The notes beneath the pieces were generated by a model that was not told the DNA's origin, made no database searches, and was given only the letters and a program-made list of their open reading frames with translations. A stretch of 64,000 bases of DNA from DASUAS01 sp963819475 (GTDB lineage Bacteria > Actinomycetota > Acidimicrobiia > IMCC26256 > DASPTH01), in NCBI GenBank assembly GCA_963819475.1, contig CAWFWE010000003.1, forward strand, positions 1-64,000, in the 5' to 3' direction. Made by a program: the position numbers and the translations under genes. Shown here piece by piece: positions 54,524 to 63,150 of the stretch. The first letter of the stretch is position 1; every line of letters begins with the position of its first letter.

Positions 54524-54955
54524 ATGCTGATCGTGACCGTGCTTCGTGCGAAGGGCGACTTCGTCGCCACCATCCCGCCCACCGCGACGGTGCGGGACCT
54601 GCTCGGCCTGCTCGCCGAGCAGCGCATCGGCGCCGCGGTCGTCACGGCCGACGACGCCATCGCCGGCATCGTGTCGGAGCGCGACGTGGTCCGGCGGTTG
54701 GCCGACGACGACGGCGCCCTGCTCGACCGGCAGGTGGCCGAGATCATGACCGCCGACGTCGTGACCTGCTCCAAGGAGACGTCGGTCGAGGACCTCGCCC
54801 GCACGATGACCGACCGGCGCATCCGCCACGTCCCGGTGGTCGACGCCGACGGTGCGCTCGTCGGCATCGTGAGCATCGGCGACGTCGTGAAGAGCCGGAT
54901 CTCCGAGCTCGAGGGCGAGCGCGACGACCTCGTCGGTTACATCGGCGCGCGCTGA
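54524..54955 (+). CDS. Stand-alone CBS-domain pair protein
   Basis: A 143-residue Bateman module. CBS1 is TATVRDLLGLLAEQRIGAAVVTADDAIAGIVSERDVVRRLA, and CBS2 is IMTADVVTCSKETSVEDLARTMTDRRIRHVPVVDADGALVGIVSIGDVVKSRI. Both include the conserved GI/VS..D end that contacts adenosine nucleotides. Such proteins sense AMP/ATP or similar ligands and act on partner enzymes not visible here. GGAGGAGG lies upstream of the ATG. Confidence 0.9.
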   Translation: MLIVTVLRAKGDFVATIPPTATVRDLLGLLAEQRIGAAVVTADDAIAGIVSERDVVRRLADDDGALLDRQVAEIMTADVVTCSKETSVEDLARTMTDRRIRHVPVVDADGALVGIVSIGDVVKSRISELEGERDDLVGYIGAR

Positions 54956-54959
54956 GGCG

Positions 54960-55784
54960 TCAGCCCGAGGGCGGTGCCGGGCGCATCAGGTTCTCCTGGA
55001 CCAGCGTCGCCGCCAACCGTCCGGTCCGGTCGTGGATCGACCCGCGGTACACGCCACGCGCGCCGGCCGCCGACACCGGCTCGAGCTCCATGAACAACCA
55101 GTCGTCGGCACGCGTCGGACGGTGGAAGTAGATGGTGTGGTCGAGGCTGGTCCCACCGCGCGGGAGCCCAGGGGTGTCGAGCTCGATGAAGCCCGTGCTC
55201 ATGTCCGAGAAGTAGACGAGCGCGCACGCGTGCACCTCGCGGTCGTCCGGTAGGGGCTCGCGAGTGCGGCCCCAGATGCGGCGCGACACCCGCATGTCGT
55301 CGGGCCCGTTTGACCCGTCGAGCACCGGGCGCATGCGAAACATCACGTCCTCGTTGCCGCCCTCTTCGGTCAGCGATTCGGGCGCGGGGATCCCCGCGGG
55401 GAACGGCACGCCGGAGAAGTCGCCGCTCTGCTCGTCGACGTGGAACGACGCCGACGCGGTGAAGATCGCCTCACCGTGCTGGAGCGCGACTACGTGGCGG
55501 GCCGAGAACGAGCGACCGTCGCGGTCGCGCGTCACCCGCATGATCGTGGGGTGGTCGGCCTCGCCCGACCGGAGGTAGTAGCCGTGCAGCGAGTGCGCGA
55601 AACGGCCCTCGGGCACGGTCATCCCGGCCGCCCGGAGCGCCTGGGCCGCGACCTGCCCGCCGTACAGGTGCGCCGTGAACGGGCGGCGCGGGTTGTGCGC
55701 CCGGTAGAGGTCGCGGTCGAGCTCCTCGAGGTCGAGGAGCTCCGCGAGCGTCGACACGCGGGGCAGCTCCGGTGACGTGGCCAT
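54960..55784 (-). CDS. tesB: Acyl-CoA thioesterase II
   Basis: A 274-residue double-hotdog thioesterase. TLAELLDLEELDRDLYRAHNPRRPFTAHLYGGQVAAQALRAAGMTVPEGRFAHSLHGYYLRSGEADHPTIMRVTRDRDGRSFSARHVVALQHGEAIFTASASF is an almost textbook TesB N-terminal half. The C-terminal half has SLDHTIYFHRPTRADDWLFMELEPVSAAGARGVYRGSIHDRTGRLAATLVQENLMR with the active-site Asp (LDHTI) and Gln (VQE). Cleaves medium- and long-chain acyl-CoA. A TACCGT box ends 6 nt before the ATG. It is divergent from an SDR that fits beta-oxidation. Confidence 0.93.
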   Translation of the reverse strand: MATSPELPRVSTLAELLDLEELDRDLYRAHNPRRPFTAHLYGGQVAAQALRAAGMTVPEGRFAHSLHGYYLRSGEADHPTIMRVTRDRDGRSFSARHVVALQHGEAIFTASASFHVDEQSGDFSGVPFPAGIPAPESLTEEGGNEDVMFRMRPVLDGSNGPDDMRVSRRIWGRTREPLPDDREVHACALVYFSDMSTGFIELDTPGLPRGGTSLDHTIYFHRPTRADDWLFMELEPVSAAGARGVYRGSIHDRTGRLAATLVQENLMRPAPPSG

Positions 55785-55871
55785 CGGAGGACGGTATCCG
55801 CCGGTGGTGACGGCAACGGACTTGTCGCTAGCCTCGCTGGCCGGACTGGAACCGACAGGGGAACGGGATCG

Positions 55872-56798
55872 ATGGGACTCTTCGACGGCAAGGTTGCGAT
55901 CGTCACCGGCGCGGGCCGCGGCATCGGACGCTCCGAGGCCCTGCTCCTCGCGGGCGAGGGCGCGCGCGTGGTCGTGAACGACCTCGGCGGATCGGGCGCG
56001 GGCGAGGGCGCCGACCAGACGCCGGCACAGCAGGTCGTCGACGAGATCAAGGCCGGCGGCGGCGACGGCGTCGCGAACTACGACGACTGTGCGAGCTGGA
56101 GCGGCGCCGAGGGCATGGTGCAGCAGGCGATCGACACCTTCGGGGGCCTCGACGTGCTCATCTGCAACGCCGGCATCCTGCGCGACAAGATGAGCTTCAA
56201 CATGTCGGAGGAGGAGTTCGACTCCGTCATCCGCGTCCACCTCAAGGGTCACTTCGCGCCGATCCGCTTCGCCGGCGCCTACTGGCGGGCGAAGGCCAAG
56301 GAGACGGTCGAGCCCACCAACGCGTCGGTCGTCACCACCGCCTCCGAGTCGGGCCTCTACGGCAACGCGGGGCAGGTCAACTACGCCGCGGCCAAGGCGG
56401 GCATCGCGAGCATGACGATCGTGCTGGCACGCGAGCTCGGGCGTTCGGGCGTGCGGGTGAACTCGATCGCCCCGGTCGCCGCGACGCGGTTGCTCGGCAC
56501 CGTCGGCAGCGGTGAGGAGCTCGCCGACAACCCGATGATGTCGCCCGACAACCCCGCGGCCGGCGCGGTGTGGCTGGCGTCGCCGCTCACCGAGGGCGTC
56601 ACCGGCCAGGTGCTGAAGATCAGTGGTGGCGTCGCCCAGATCCTCGACGGCTGGCGCCCGGCGACCCAGATCAGCTCGGACGCCAAGTGGACGCTGCAGG
56701 CGCTGGCCGACGGTCGCGACCTCCTGTTCAAGGACCGCGACCCCGGCGTGCCCCCGTTCCGGGCGATGGAGAAGTTCGAGGACACGACCGCCGGCTGA
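55872..56798 (+). CDS. SDR-family (3R)-hydroxyacyl-CoA dehydrogenase-like protein
   Basis: A 308-residue short-chain dehydrogenase. VAIVTGAGRGIGRSEALLLAGEGARVVVNDLGGSGAGEG is the NAD(P)-binding start with the long GGSGAG insert typical of the dehydrogenase domain of multifunctional beta-oxidation proteins. CNAGILRDKMSFNMSEEEF, then SVVTTASESGLYGNAGQVNYAAAKAG with the catalytic Ser, Tyr and Lys, follow. It probably oxidises 3-hydroxyacyl-CoA, in line with the adjacent TesB. GGGGAACGG precedes the ATG. Confidence 0.88.
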   Translation: MGLFDGKVAIVTGAGRGIGRSEALLLAGEGARVVVNDLGGSGAGEGADQTPAQQVVDEIKAGGGDGVANYDDCASWSGAEGMVQQAIDTFGGLDVLICNAGILRDKMSFNMSEEEFDSVIRVHLKGHFAPIRFAGAYWRAKAKETVEPTNASVVTTASESGLYGNAGQVNYAAAKAGIASMTIVLARELGRSGVRVNSIAPVAATRLLGTVGSGEELADNPMMSPDNPAAGAVWLASPLTEGVTGQVLKISGGVAQILDGWRPATQISSDAKWTLQALADGRDLLFKDRDPGVPPFRAMEKFEDTTAG

Positions 56799-56805
56799 GT
56801 CGAGC

Positions 56806-57160
56806 GCGCCGGGCCGGCGGCCGGGGCCCCGGCCGCGACCACGGCGGCCACACGCGTCGCGTAGGCCGCGTCGAACGGTTCGCCGGTCAGCAGCAGGCGC
56901 ACGTAGAGCGGCCCGATGAGGGTCTCGACGACGAGGCGCGGATCGGTCCCGGCGGGGAGCTCGCCCCGCGCGATGGCGCGCTCGACGATGGCGTCGGTCA
57001 GGGCGAATCGCTGCGCCCAGAACGCTGCGTTCATCGCCGCCACCTCCGGGGACGCGGCGCCGGCGGACACCACGTTGCGGGCCATGCGGCCCCCGACGTC
57101 CGACGTCAGGTTGGCGGCGGGATTCCGCGTGATGAACGCCGCGCTGGCCGACGAGGTGGC
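56806..57160 (-). pseudogene. TetR C-terminal domain remnant without DNA-binding domain
   Basis: The gap 56799-57343 holds no intact gene. On the minus strand one frame reads SAAFITRNPAANLTSDVGGRMARNVVSAG, then NAAFWAQRFALTDAIVERAIARGELPAGTDPRLVVETLIGPLYVRLLLTGEPFDAAYATRVAAVVAAG. This is a clear TetR C-terminal (ligand/dimer) domain, including the xGELPxGTDP and GPLYxRLL motifs. I searched the upstream bases in all three minus frames and found no helix-turn-helix. The frame also lacks a stop near the expected end. It looks like a decayed regulator of the divergent or neighbouring SDR. Confidence 0.6.
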
Positions 57161-57343
57161 CCGGCGCCGTCGCCCGGATCGGGGGCCGCGCTCGCGCTCG
57201 GCCGTGCCGGCACGAGCCGCGCGCTGAGCACCGTCACCGAGCGGAGAACGACCGTGAACATCGACGTGCGCGAGGTCGCGGCACGGCCGCGGTGGCTCAC
57301 GCCCTTCGGCGGCGCCGCGCCGCCCGAGTGCTGACGACGCGGG

Positions 57344-57772
57344 TCAGGCCGACGGCGTCCACTCGGCATCGTGGATCGAGTCGGCCACGACCGGCAGCTC
57401 GAGCTGCTCCACGTGGAGGAACTCGAAGCCGGCGAGCAGCGCGTAGCGCTCGTCGACCTCGGTGTCGCCGACGTGCACGTAGCGGTCGGCGGTGAACTGC
57501 TCCTTCACCTCGTGGAGGTGGTGCTTGCCGCCGACGAACTCCGGCTCGACGCCGTGACGTGACCACAGCGGCTGCTGGCTCGAACGGGGCCAGTCGGACG
57601 CCACTCCGACGATGTAGCCCCGACCGACCAGCTCGCGCGCCACCTCGGCGGGTACCGGACCGGGCGGGTCGCCGAACTCCATGGTGCCGTCGATGTCGAA
57701 GCTCACGAGGATGCGCGGTGCCGTCGCGCGCTCCGGGGCCGGCTCCACGGTTGCGCCTCCGTCGGTGGTCAC
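57344..57772 (-). CDS. HAD-superfamily-like protein
   Basis: A 142-residue compact HAD fold. RILVSFDIDGTMEFGDPPGP gives the nucleophile Asp motif (DxDGT). VARELVGRGYIVGVASDWPRSS is motif II-like, with Ser/Asp after the strand, and RYVHVGDTEVDERYALLAGFEFLHV is motif IV (GDTEVDE). No cap domain is evident, so a protein or large substrate may be used. Substrate is unknown. Stop at 57344 is followed by a gap up to the TetR remnant. Confidence 0.8.
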   Translation of the reverse strand: MTTDGGATVEPAPERATAPRILVSFDIDGTMEFGDPPGPVPAEVARELVGRGYIVGVASDWPRSSQQPLWSRHGVEPEFVGGKHHLHEVKEQFTADRYVHVGDTEVDERYALLAGFEFLHVEQLELPVVADSIHDAEWTPSA

Positions 57773-57803
57773 GGCGAGGAGCGTACGCGACCGCGTCCGC
57801 CGA

Positions 57804-59218
57804 TCAGGACGCCGGCGCCGTCGGGGGAGCCGCGCTGATCGCGCCGTAGAGCTCGTGAGCGCTCGAGACCACCGCGTTGTACTCGGTGACCACCGCGTCG
57901 TACTGGTCCTCCAGCGCGACGCCTTGGTCGACGAGCGCGTTCACCTCGTCGGCGGCGGCGTTCTGCGCGGCGACCAGGTCGTTGGACTCGGCGATGCGAC
58001 CCTGCGCCCGGAGTGACTCGATCTGCCCGCGCAGGTCGACCGCCCGCGCCTTGGCGTCGTCGTACCGGTGCTGGACGTCGTGGAGTTGGGCGTCGAGCGC
58101 GTCGAGCTGCGCCCGCAGGTCGTCGTGACGGTGCTCGAGCGCAGTGAAGATCTGGTAGTAGCTCTCGAACGCGCCGACGACCGCCTGCCGGTCGCGGAAG
58201 TAGTGGTGGTAGTGGCGCTCCAGCCGGGGCGAGAGGTGCCGCACCTGGGTGCCGAGCAGTGAGTGCAGCTCGTTGTCGCGCTGGCCGGGCTCGCGCTCGG
58301 CGTACGCCGCGACCAGGTCGCGCAGCTCCGGGTCGTCGATGGTCGAGTACACCCGCTCGAGCTCGTCGTCGATCCGGCGACGTTCGCGCCGACCGAGCCG
58401 CAGGTACGCGCCGTGCAGCATCTCGTGCGCGGCCGACACCACCATCACCGGGGCGAGGTCGGGACGGTCGACCCGCACGACGCGCAGGATCGCGTGGCCG
58501 AAGCACCCCAGCACGACCGAGTTGGGCACCTCGCGGACCCGGCAGTCGTTCACGAACTGCGACCGGTCGTCGACGCTCGCGGTCACCGACGCCACGATGG
58601 TGCGAGCGGCGACGGTCATCGTCGCCGAATCGAGCAGTCCCACCAGCTGCTCGTGGCGCGCCTCCCCGAATGCGTCGCGGAGGTCGTGTGCGGTCGTCTC
58701 GGAGAACCCGCGGGTGGGCGCGACCTCGATGACGCCCTGGGCGCTCGTGAACTGGGACGCGTCCGGTTGGAGGTCGACGATCGCCACGGTGTCGCCGTCG
58801 AGCGTCACCGCGGCTCGCTCGTGGAAGTGGGCGGCGACGAAGGCGTCGAGGGCCTGCTCGCGCGACCCGACCACGCGCAACGCGAGCGCGTACCGCCGCC
58901 GCCCGTGAGCGGTCATGCTGACGAAGGCGACGTCGTTGCCGCTGAGCCCCGCGGGACCGAGGAGATGTCGCGGCCTGGTGCGCGGCGCGCCGCGGTCGGC
59001 CGACAGGACGCACCCCCCGGCCGGGTCGTCCGCTCGGGTCGACGGCGCGGCGCGGGCCCGACCTCCCCGACGACCGGCCGCACGCGCACGGTGTGGGGGG
59101 TCCCGCCGAGGACGCCGCGGGGCGGCGCGGCGCCCGCCGGGCTGACGCCACCGGCGACCGGGACCAGCACGAGCGCGAGCGCGAGCACGCTCGAGGTCTT
59201 GGCACGACGGCGCGACAC
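57804..59218 (-). CDS. Secreted protein with HEMLH motif and C-terminal coiled coil, one frameshift
   Basis: About 470 residues after repair. The GTG at 59218 (with AGGAGG before it) starts a signal peptide, SSVLALALVLVPVAGGVSPAGA. At about 59050-59060, in a CGCGCC run, the frame shifts. The continuation DDPAGGCVLSADRGAP and LSGNDVAFVSMTAHGRRRYALALRVVG joins the 370-residue downstream frame. Mid-protein VVSAAHEMLHGAYLRL contains HExxH, as in zinc metalloproteases, followed by an ELHS further on. The last third is a long coiled coil (AQLDALDAQLHDVQHRYDDAKARAVDLRGQIESL). I know no family for it. Two separate ORFs are annotated here as one gene. Confidence 0.7.
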
Positions 59219-59257
59219 CGCTGGTCCCCTCCTGATGCGGCCGGTGGATGGCGGCCG

Positions 59258-60913
59258 TCAGTGTCGCGCTGCGGTGCTCTCGGGGGCGCGCGGCTCGTCG
59301 GGGAACACCGGCATGGCGCCCCCGATCCCGAACTCCGCCGCGTTCTCCAGTGCCTCGAGGGGCGAGTGCATCGCACCGGTGTGCGCCAGGTGGCGGGGCA
59401 GGAATCGCAGCGTGAGGAACGACGCCAGGATCGACAGTGCGACGCCGAACACCGCCGCGACGTGGATGCCGTCGACGAAGGCGGTGCGGGCGGCGGTCAC
59501 GAACACGTCCGCCGCGCCCACCGACAGTCTGTCGGCGGCGTGCAGTGCGCCGGCCAGCGACGATCCCGCGGCGTCACGCGCCGACTTCGGGAGGCGGGCG
59601 AGCGCATCGTGCAGGTGGCTCGAGTACTGCGAGGCGGCGATGCTGCCCAGCACCGCGATCCCCAGTGCCGCGCCGAACTCGCGCGTCGCATCGTTCATCG
59701 CCGAGCCCGCGCCGGCCCGGCTCTCCGGGACCGCCGACATGATGGACGCGGTCATCGGCGACATCGACATCGAGACGCCGGTCATGAGCGGGACGAGGGC
59801 CAGCCACACGAACCAGAGCGGGGTGTGCAGGTCGAGTCGGGTGAACAGGAAGAACCCCAGCGCGATGAGCGCCATGCCGAACGACACCGCCCGGTTGCTG
59901 CCGAAGCGGTACGTGATGCGCGGGGTGAACGGCGTCACCACCAGCATGATCATCGCGATCGGCACGAGTCGCAGCGCCGCGCCGAGGGCCGAGAACCCGA
60001 GCACGAGCTGGAAGTACTGGGTCATCAGGAACATCACGCCGTACATGGCGAGGAAGACGAGCATCATCGCGCCACTGCCGACGCTGAACGCGGGGTTGCG
60101 GAAGTAGTGCATGTCGAGCATGGGCTCGTCGGTGTGCATCTCCCACCACCCGAACGCCGCGAGCACGAGCCCGGCGACCGCGAAGGCCCCGAGGGTCACC
60201 GGCGCGCCCCATCCCTGCTCGGGGGCCTGGATCAGCCCGAACACGAGCGTCGACACGCCGACGATCGACAGCAGCGCGCCGATCGGATCGAGCCTGCTCT
60301 CGTCGGGATCGCGCGACTTGGGCACGAAGAACCAGCCGCCCACGAGCGCCAGCGCGATCACCGGGAGGTACACGAGGAACGCCGAGCCGAACCAGAAGTG
60401 CCCGAGCACGAAACCGGTGATGATCGGCCCGATCGATCCCGCGATCCCGGTGGTGGTGGCCCAGATGGCGATCGCCTTGGCGCGCTCCCTCGGGGGGAAC
60501 ACGTTCACGAGGATCGACAGCGTCGACGGCATGATGAACGCGGCACCGAGGCCCATGACCGCGCGACAGGCGATGATCTGGTTCGTGTTGGTCGCCTGTG
60601 AGGCGACCAGGCTCGCGGTGAAGAAGATGCCGAGGCCGAGCTGCAGCGCGCCCTTGCGCCCGAAGCGGTCACCCAGCGCGCCGCTCGTGAAGAGCATGCC
60701 GGCGAACACCAGCGAGTACGCCGCCACCACCCACTGGAGCTGCGACTCGGTCGCGCCGAGGTCACGCGAGAGCGTGGGGAGCGCGACGTTCAGGGTGGAG
60801 TTCCCACCGAACACGATCAGCAGGCTGAGGCAGAGCACGGCCAGCGTCCACCACCGGCGGGCGTACGCCTGCTCGGCGGAGTGGCCGTCGGTGGGGGAGG
60901 TCAGCAGCGCCAT
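59258..60913 (-). CDS. DHA2-family MFS efflux pump
   Basis: A 551-residue, 14-helix transporter. NSTLNVALPTLSRDLGATESQLQWVVAAYSLVFAGMLFTSGALGDRFGRKGAL is the first-helix and motif A region; GLGAAFIMPSTLSILVNVFPPRERAKAIAIWATTTGIAGSIGPIITGFVLG covers helices 4-5 with motif C. It resembles the pump at 33653 in plan. I start at ATG 60913; longer starts would run into the operator region. The divergent TetR gene at 61003 is the likely regulator. Confidence 0.9.
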   Translation of the reverse strand: MALLTSPTDGHSAEQAYARRWWTLAVLCLSLLIVFGGNSTLNVALPTLSRDLGATESQLQWVVAAYSLVFAGMLFTSGALGDRFGRKGALQLGLGIFFTASLVASQATNTNQIIACRAVMGLGAAFIMPSTLSILVNVFPPRERAKAIAIWATTTGIAGSIGPIITGFVLGHFWFGSAFLVYLPVIALALVGGWFFVPKSRDPDESRLDPIGALLSIVGVSTLVFGLIQAPEQGWGAPVTLGAFAVAGLVLAAFGWWEMHTDEPMLDMHYFRNPAFSVGSGAMMLVFLAMYGVMFLMTQYFQLVLGFSALGAALRLVPIAMIMLVVTPFTPRITYRFGSNRAVSFGMALIALGFFLFTRLDLHTPLWFVWLALVPLMTGVSMSMSPMTASIMSAVPESRAGAGSAMNDATREFGAALGIAVLGSIAASQYSSHLHDALARLPKSARDAAGSSLAGALHAADRLSVGAADVFVTAARTAFVDGIHVAAVFGVALSILASFLTLRFLPRHLAHTGAMHSPLEALENAAEFGIGGAMPVFPDEPRAPESTAARH

Positions 60914-60925
60914 TTCGGCTTCATT

Positions 60926-60998
60926 CTGGCAGCAACTGCCAGATATCGCAAACCAGCAAGTTACAGCTGTTGCCAACCGACATTCTGTGTCAGAATGT
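60926..60998. promoter_or_regulatory. Three palindromes between the DHA2 pump and TetR genes
   Basis: The 89-bp divergent gap contains CTGGCAG-CAA-CTGCCAG (60926-60942, perfect 7-bp arms), ACAGCTGT (60963-60970), and ACATTCTG-TGT-CAGAATGT (60980-60998, perfect 8-bp arms). The last lies immediately before the tetR ATG. They are likely operators for the TetR protein; the three sequences differ, so which is bound is open. Confidence 0.65.
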
Positions 60999-61002
60999 TC
61001 TC

Positions 61003-61611
61003 ATGTCCACCGCCGTCGGCCTGAGGGAACGCAAGAAGGCCCGCACGCGCGAGGCACTGAAGGACGCGGCCATGGCGCTGTTCACCCGCCACGGGTTCGA
61101 CGGCACCACGGTCGAGGAGATTGTGGAGGCGTGCGAGGTGTCGCCCCGCACGTTCTTCCGCTACTTCCCCACCAAGGAGGACGTGCTCTTCGCCGACGCC
61201 GACGACCGCCGCGGCACGCTCCTCGCGGTCCTCGCCGACCGGCCCGCCCACGAGCCTCCGGTCGTCGCCCTCCATGCTGCGATGCGGGCGCTGGCGTCGG
61301 ACTACCGGCACGACCGGGTCGAGCTGGTGGCCCGCTCGAAGGTGGTGGAGGGCTCGCCGCAGCTCCAGGCCTACAAGGCCGAGCACCAGCACGGCTGGGA
61401 GGCCGCGGTGGTCGACGCGCTCGAGCAGCGTCCGGTGGTCGGCGCGCCGGTCGCGCGCGACGAGCTCCAGCTCCTCGCCGCGCTCGGTACCGCGGCGATG
61501 CGCGTGTCCGTCGACGTGTGGGTCGCGGACCCGTCCGGCCCCGAGCTCGACGTGCTGCTCGACCACGCCTTCGCGCGCATCGAACGCGGCTTCGCCACCG
61601 ACGTCGGCTGA
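61003..61611 (+). CDS. TetR family transcriptional regulator
   Basis: A 202-residue repressor. RERKKARTREALKDAAMALFTRHGFDGTTVEEIVEACEVSPRTFFRYFPTKEDVLFADAD is a typical N-terminal HTH of the mycobacterial-style TetR group (VSPRTFFRYFPTKEDV). The C-terminal domain (about residues 75-200) resembles the MftR-type C-terminal fold. It is divergent from a DHA2 pump with palindromes between, so it presumably represses that pump and itself. ATG 61003 sits right at the edge of the 19-bp palindrome. Confidence 0.9.
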   Translation: MSTAVGLRERKKARTREALKDAAMALFTRHGFDGTTVEEIVEACEVSPRTFFRYFPTKEDVLFADADDRRGTLLAVLADRPAHEPPVVALHAAMRALASDYRHDRVELVARSKVVEGSPQLQAYKAEHQHGWEAAVVDALEQRPVVGAPVARDELQLLAALGTAAMRVSVDVWVADPSGPELDVLLDHAFARIERGFATDVG

Positions 61612-61640
61612 GCACCGCCGGCGTCGACGATCGCGTGGAG

Positions 61641-61666
61641 GTGTCTCGGCGGTCGGTGCGGGGTAC
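61641..61666 (+). promoter_or_regulatory. SigF/SigB-type stress promoter before csbD
   Basis: GTGTCT (61641-61646), 14 nt, GGGTAC (61661-61666). Same spacing and -10 core as at 31254-31279. CsbD genes are classic general-stress targets. Confidence 0.5.
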
Positions 61667-61709
61667 CCCCTCGACGCAGCGAACGACGCGGAAAGGGAGC
61701 AGTCGGCCG

Positions 61710-61877
61710 ATGGCGGGTCAGAAGGCGAAGAGCTCACTGCAGAAGGCACGCGGCAAGGCCAAGGTCGTGGCCGGCGAGATCACTGGGAGCAAGAAGCTCA
61801 AGGCCAAGGGCAACGCCGACAAGGCGAAAGCGAAGGCGCGCGTCAGCAAGGAGAAGGTGAAGGACAAGTTCCGCTGA
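61710..61877 (+). CDS. csbD: CsbD-family stress protein
   Basis: A 55-residue, lysine-rich, helical protein: MAGQKAKSSLQKARGKAKVV starts it, followed by AGEITGSKKLKAKGNADKAKAKARVSKEKVKDKFR. The GKAKxxAGExTGxxxLxxxGxxxKxK pattern defines CsbD. It is small, cytoplasmic and of unknown mechanism, induced by general stress in Bacillus. GAAAGGGAG precedes the ATG. A SigF/SigB-like promoter ends about 44 bp upstream. Confidence 0.88.
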   Translation: MAGQKAKSSLQKARGKAKVVAGEITGSKKLKAKGNADKAKAKARVSKEKVKDKFR

Positions 61878-61878
61878 C

Positions 61879-62388
61879 TCAGCGAGTCGACGCGAAGCTC
61901 GTGGTGCGACGGAACTCGTCGCGCTCACCCGGGTCGTCGAACCAGATCAGCGTCCACGCGTGCGTCTCGCCGGCGCGCACGAGCGCCTCGTAGCGGTGGT
62001 TGCCGTCCTGCACCAGCAGCCGGCCGTCCTGGTGCTCGGCGAGGAGCGGCGGGGGCGCCCACCCGTCGTCCAGGCTCTCCTCCATCGCGTCGACGTCGTC
62101 CTCCCACTCGTCGGGCTCGATCGGGCACAGTGCCTCGTCCTCGGGCCCGGCGAGGCGGATCAGCTCGTCGATCGGTACGAGCACCGGCCCGAACCACCAG
62201 TGCCGGTCCTGCGCGAGCGCGGCGGCGAGCGCCTCGTTGTCGCTGCCGTGGCTGGCGAGGAAGTCGCCGACCCAACGGGCGAGCGACTCGTCGTCGTCCG
62301 CCGCGGCGAACGCGCTTGCCAGGTTGAATCGTCGGGCGTCGTCCACCGGCGGGTCGTGCCCCGCCGCGCCGGCGCGCAAACCCGTCAC
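61879..62388 (-). CDS. ParB-N/sulfiredoxin-fold-like hypothetical protein
   Basis: A 169-residue cytoplasmic protein. The first part (SLARWVGDFLASHGSDNEALAAALAQDRHWWFGPVLVPIDELIRLAGPED) is helical. The second, WAPPPLLAEHQDGRLLVQDGNHRYEALVRAGETHAWTLIWFDD, has the DGNHRYEAL block of ParB N-terminal-like nuclease/NTPase folds. It lacks the HTH of true ParB. The start overlaps the HAD gene by 4 bp (ATGA), so they are one transcription unit. Function is unknown. Confidence 0.65.
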   Translation of the reverse strand: MTGLRAGAAGHDPPVDDARRFNLASAFAAADDDESLARWVGDFLASHGSDNEALAAALAQDRHWWFGPVLVPIDELIRLAGPEDEALCPIEPDEWEDDVDAMEESLDDGWAPPPLLAEHQDGRLLVQDGNHRYEALVRAGETHAWTLIWFDDPGERDEFRRTTSFASTR

Positions 62389-63089
62389 GCGGCGGCGACG
62401 AGGCCCGCCAGCTCCTGCAACGACTCGACCCGGTCGTAGCCGGCATCGGTGTGGAGGCCGAGCGGATCGACGACGAACGGGCGCAGACCGGCCCGCCGGG
62501 CGCCGACCACGTCGATGCCGGGCATGTCACCCACGTACCACGCGTCGTCGGGGTCGACGTCCATGGCGTCGAGCGCCAACCGGAAGATGCGCGGATCGGG
62601 CTTCATCACACCGACGGCACCCGAGTCGATCACGCAGTCGACCTCGACGCCGAGGCCGGGGCCGACCTGGAGGATCTCGCGCGTGCGCAGGCGCTCACCG
62701 ATCATCCCGTCGGCGTTCGACACGATGCCGAGCCGCACGCCCGTCGCCGCGAGCGCGGCGAGGCCCTCGCGACAGCCGGGAGCCTCGTGGCACCAGAGCG
62801 CGGCATCGGCGAACTCGCTGTCGAGGTGCCGGTGGACCTCTTCGAGCAGATCCGGGGGCACGCCGCAGAAGTCGGCATAGCCCTCGAGGTACGCCTTCCA
62901 AGCTCCCGCCCAGTCGGCCTCGGCGTCGCGGTCGATCCCGAACCGCGCCGCGGCGGCGTAGTGCGCGTCGTCGAGCGTCGCGGTCGGGACCGGGTGCTCG
63001 GCGCGGGTGAAGGCGCCGGCGATGCGCTCGTGATCGGGGAGGAGGAACACGCCACCCACGTCGAGCAGCACCGCCACCGGTCGCGCCAT
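62385..63089 (-). CDS. HAD-superfamily hydrolase
   Basis: A 234-residue HAD enzyme with an alpha-helical C1 cap. VAVLLDVGGVFLLPD holds the first Asp, though the DxD pattern is changed to DVGG as in a known subgroup. GVRLGIVSNADG is motif II, GAVGVMKPDPRIF motif III (Lys) and WYVGDMPGIDVVGARRAGLRPFVVDP motif IV. Probably a phosphatase; substrate is unknown. TACCGT (63096-63101) ends 6 nt before the ATG. Confidence 0.87.
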   Translation of the reverse strand: MARPVAVLLDVGGVFLLPDHERIAGAFTRAEHPVPTATLDDAHYAAAARFGIDRDAEADWAGAWKAYLEGYADFCGVPPDLLEEVHRHLDSEFADAALWCHEAPGCREGLAALAATGVRLGIVSNADGMIGERLRTREILQVGPGLGVEVDCVIDSGAVGVMKPDPRIFRLALDAMDVDPDDAWYVGDMPGIDVVGARRAGLRPFVVDPLGLHTDAGYDRVESLQELAGLVAAA

Positions 63090-63150
63090 GCGGGCACGGT
63101 ACCCATCAGGGTTAGCGTGTCACCACGGACCGAGCGACAGTGGGGGAGCG

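Noticed and set aside
57254..57334. Short plus-strand ORF (26 codons) ending LTPFGGAAPPEC
   Set aside because: It has a GTG start but no convincing ribosome site or promoter, and it lies inside the degraded TetR region; too weak to annotate.
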